From assembly GCA_964019335.1 (NCBI GenBank), contig OZ025746.1, forward strand, positions 297,811-361,810: DNA of 64,000 nt, in the 5' to 3' direction. The number at the start of each line of letters is the position of its first letter. Position 1 is the stretch's first letter. The notes under the pieces were generated by a model. That model worked only from the letters and a program-made list of their open reading frames with translations. It was not told the DNA's origin and did no database searches. Positions 62,336-64,000 of the stretch are shown here, one piece after another. The position numbers were made by a program, and so were the translations under genes. The DNA is from Diplonema japonicum. Its lineage: Eukaryota; Euglenozoa; Diplonemea; Diplonemida; Diplonemidae.

Positions 62336-64000
62336 CATTCTCAAGTCCCCCTTTTTATTTATTTTCTCAAGTCCCCCTTTTTATTTATTTTCTCAAGTCC
62401 CCCTTTTTATTTATTTTCTCAAGTCCCCCTTTTTATTTATTTTCTCAAGTCCCCCTTTTTATTTATTTTCTCAAGTCCCCCTTTTTATTTATTTTCTCAA
62501 GTCCCCCTTTTTATTTATTTTCTCAAGTCCCCCTTTTTATTTATTTTCTCAAGTCCCCCTTTTTATTTATTTTCTCAAGTCCCCCTTTTTATTTATTTTC
62601 TCAAGTCCCCCTTTTTATTTATTTATTTACCCCTGGCACCCAGAATCCCAGCACCTGGGGCTGCAACCGGCACAAGGAGGCACCGCAGACGGATGGGACA
62701 CAGCAAGGAAGGGGTGAGATGGGAGCACCTGGGGGTGTGGGCCTGGGTTGCCCTGGTCTCCCTCTTGCTGATCCCAGGGGTGAGGCAGGTGCTGGGGGCG
62801 GGCATCGGGATGGCCCCCTCCTTCCTGCATGCGGCAGTGTTGTGGAAGAGGCCGGGGAGCAACAGGAGGACCACCCACAGGTCAAGGGTACAGGTGGGGC
62901 CCCGAGGGGATGAATGGTCCGCCGGGGAGCTCGCTTGGCTAGCAGTAGGGGGCACTCTGGTGGGAAGCACTTCAGTTTGGATAGGGGGGCTGATGTCGCT
63001 CTGGGCCATGTCGGAAGTGATGGTGTGGAAAGCTGGTGCTGACCCGACCCAGAGATTCGGACCGGTAAAGCTGAGGAAGACAAGACGCGGATCGAGAGGT
63101 CACTACCTGCCGGTGTACTTGGGCCCGCCTAGAAGCTCAAGACGCAGAAAAAAGAAGGAAGACGCCAAGCAAGCAGCGAAGGAACGAGCCGAGACGGAGG
63201 ATAAGCTCTTTCAGGCCGAACACCTGGACCCCTTTGCGGACTTGATGCTGGCAGGGGACGTGTTGCAAGGAGGTGGTGACCCTCCCCCCATGGATTTGGA
63301 TGATGAGCACATGGAGGCACAGAAGGAGGGGGAAAAAGAAGGATCAGACAAACATCAATGCCGGATGGAAGACTGCTCTTTCCGCACCAGTGTGGCAAGC
63401 TGTCTAGTTAAACACCTCAATGCGGTCCACCATCATTTTGTGAAACAAGAGCAGGCAAGGAGCATGAAGGTGAACCTCTGTGGAACGTGTGCTGCGGCGT
63501 GCTCGTCGAACCAGACGCACTGTGCACTACACAGGCAGCGGAATCTGTGGAACCCCGACAAACAACCCAGGGCCGGCAAGTCAGTGGACGAGATCATGAA
63601 GAGCTTCAAGCTGACGAGGAGATCGACGGAGAAGGATGGGAACTGCATGTTCCACGCCCTGGCCGGTTCGCTCGGGGAAGCCTACGGCGACCACACCCAC
63701 ATCAGGAGCGAGGTTGTAGAATGGATGAAACACCGGGAGGAGCACTATGCCCCGTTTTGCAGTGAGGGTTGGGACCGGTACTTGGAAGGGATGGGCACAG
63801 CAGCGACGTGGGGAGACCACTTGTGCCTGGCAGCCGCAGCACAAGCGTTTGGCCGCACGATACTCGTGGTTGCTGGGGGGAACAACCCAGTCCTGATGAT
63901 AGGGGAGTACAACTCCGACCACGAGAAGGTGGTGGTGCTGGCGTACAACGGCAACCACTACGAGTATGCAGTCGGAGAGGAGGAGTCGATGATGATGCTC
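62336..64000 (+). mobile_element. Non-LTR retrotransposon, unit 4, cut by the window end
   Basis: Eleven 26-bp repeats (62340-62625) and the first 1,665 bp of the unit. Carries the unit 2/3 form at the one polymorphic site (C at the position equivalent to 45592). Confidence 0.9.
62693..64000 (+). CDS. Retrotransposon polyprotein, unit 4, 5' part
   Basis: Open to the window end, covering the hydrophobic stretches, the zinc fingers and most of the OTU domain including the catalytic Cys and the His of NHYEYA. Confidence 0.85.
   Translation, partial: MGHSKEGVRWEHLGVWAWVALVSLLLIPGVRQVLGAGIGMAPSFLHAAVLWKRPGSNRRTTHRSRVQVGPRGDEWSAGELAWLAVGGTLVGSTSVWIGGLMSLWAMSEVMVWKAGADPTQRFGPVKLRKTRRGSRGHYLPVYLGPPRSSRRRKKKEDAKQAAKERAETEDKLFQAEHLDPFADLMLAGDVLQGGGDPPPMDLDDEHMEAQKEGEKEGSDKHQCRMEDCSFRTSVASCLVKHLNAVHHHFVKQEQARSMKVNLCGTCAAACSSNQTHCALHRQRNLWNPDKQPRAGKSVDEIMKSFKLTRRSTEKDGNCMFHALAGSLGEAYGDHTHIRSEVVEWMKHREEHYAPFCSEGWDRYLEGMGTAATWGDHLCLAAAAQAFGRTILVVAGGNNPVLMIGEYNSDHEKVVVLAYNGNHYEYAVGEEESMMML

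Overview
The window looks like nuclear DNA of a free-living protist. It has eukaryotic protein families (TRIM-type RING/B-box/SPRY, the PIG-T subunit of GPI transamidase, ribonuclease-inhibitor-type LRRs, a PAPS-dependent sulfotransferase, an UNC-93-like transporter), short GT-AG introns, very long homopolymer tracts between genes, and many mobile elements. I cannot name the species. All host genes lie on the minus strand, are closely spaced (one gap is 20 nt), and most start codons have a CAG shortly upstream. This resembles the polycistronic, trans-spliced layout of Euglenozoa, and a diplonemid-like organism is one possibility; this is inference only.

Positions 1-13010 (minus strand): the 5' part of a secreted cysteine-rich protein, a TRIM-like protein, an ARM-like repeat protein, PIG-T, and a small helical protein. 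A 2-kb tRNA-like and degenerate stretch follows, then a 1.5-kb terminal-inverted-repeat element that cuts into a small secreted-protein gene, and a three-exon four-helix membrane protein.

Positions 13419-27552 (minus): a giant gene that I could join into six exons, all in phase 0, giving a surface protein of about 4,613 residues with a signal peptide, a mucin-like Ser/Thr region, repeated extracellular modules and a C-terminal GPI-attachment signal. PIG-T, which helps attach such anchors, lies 6 kb away. The sulfotransferase, the secreted hydrolase and the small Cys/His-rich proteins also fit a theme of surface and secretory functions.

Positions 27684-39167 (minus): a basic protein, an LRR protein, a Golgi-type sulfotransferase, an UNC-93-like transporter, two paralogous small proteins with a decayed relative between them, and a secreted glycoside-hydrolase-like protein.

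Positions 39168-43259: a transposon graveyard with hAT-like outer ends, a nested MITE, a long hairpin, direct repeats and a frameshifted reverse transcriptase/RNase H remnant.

Positions 43260-64000 (plus strand): a head-to-tail array of a non-LTR retrotransposon. It has one diverged 5'-truncated copy, three full units with an exact 6,021-bp period, and a fourth unit cut by the window end. Each full unit has eleven 26-bp repeats at its 5' end, one long ORF (zinc fingers, OTU protease, reverse transcriptase, restriction-like endonuclease and an unusual C-terminal extension), and a 3' UTR ending in A20. This array is the most unusual structure in the window.
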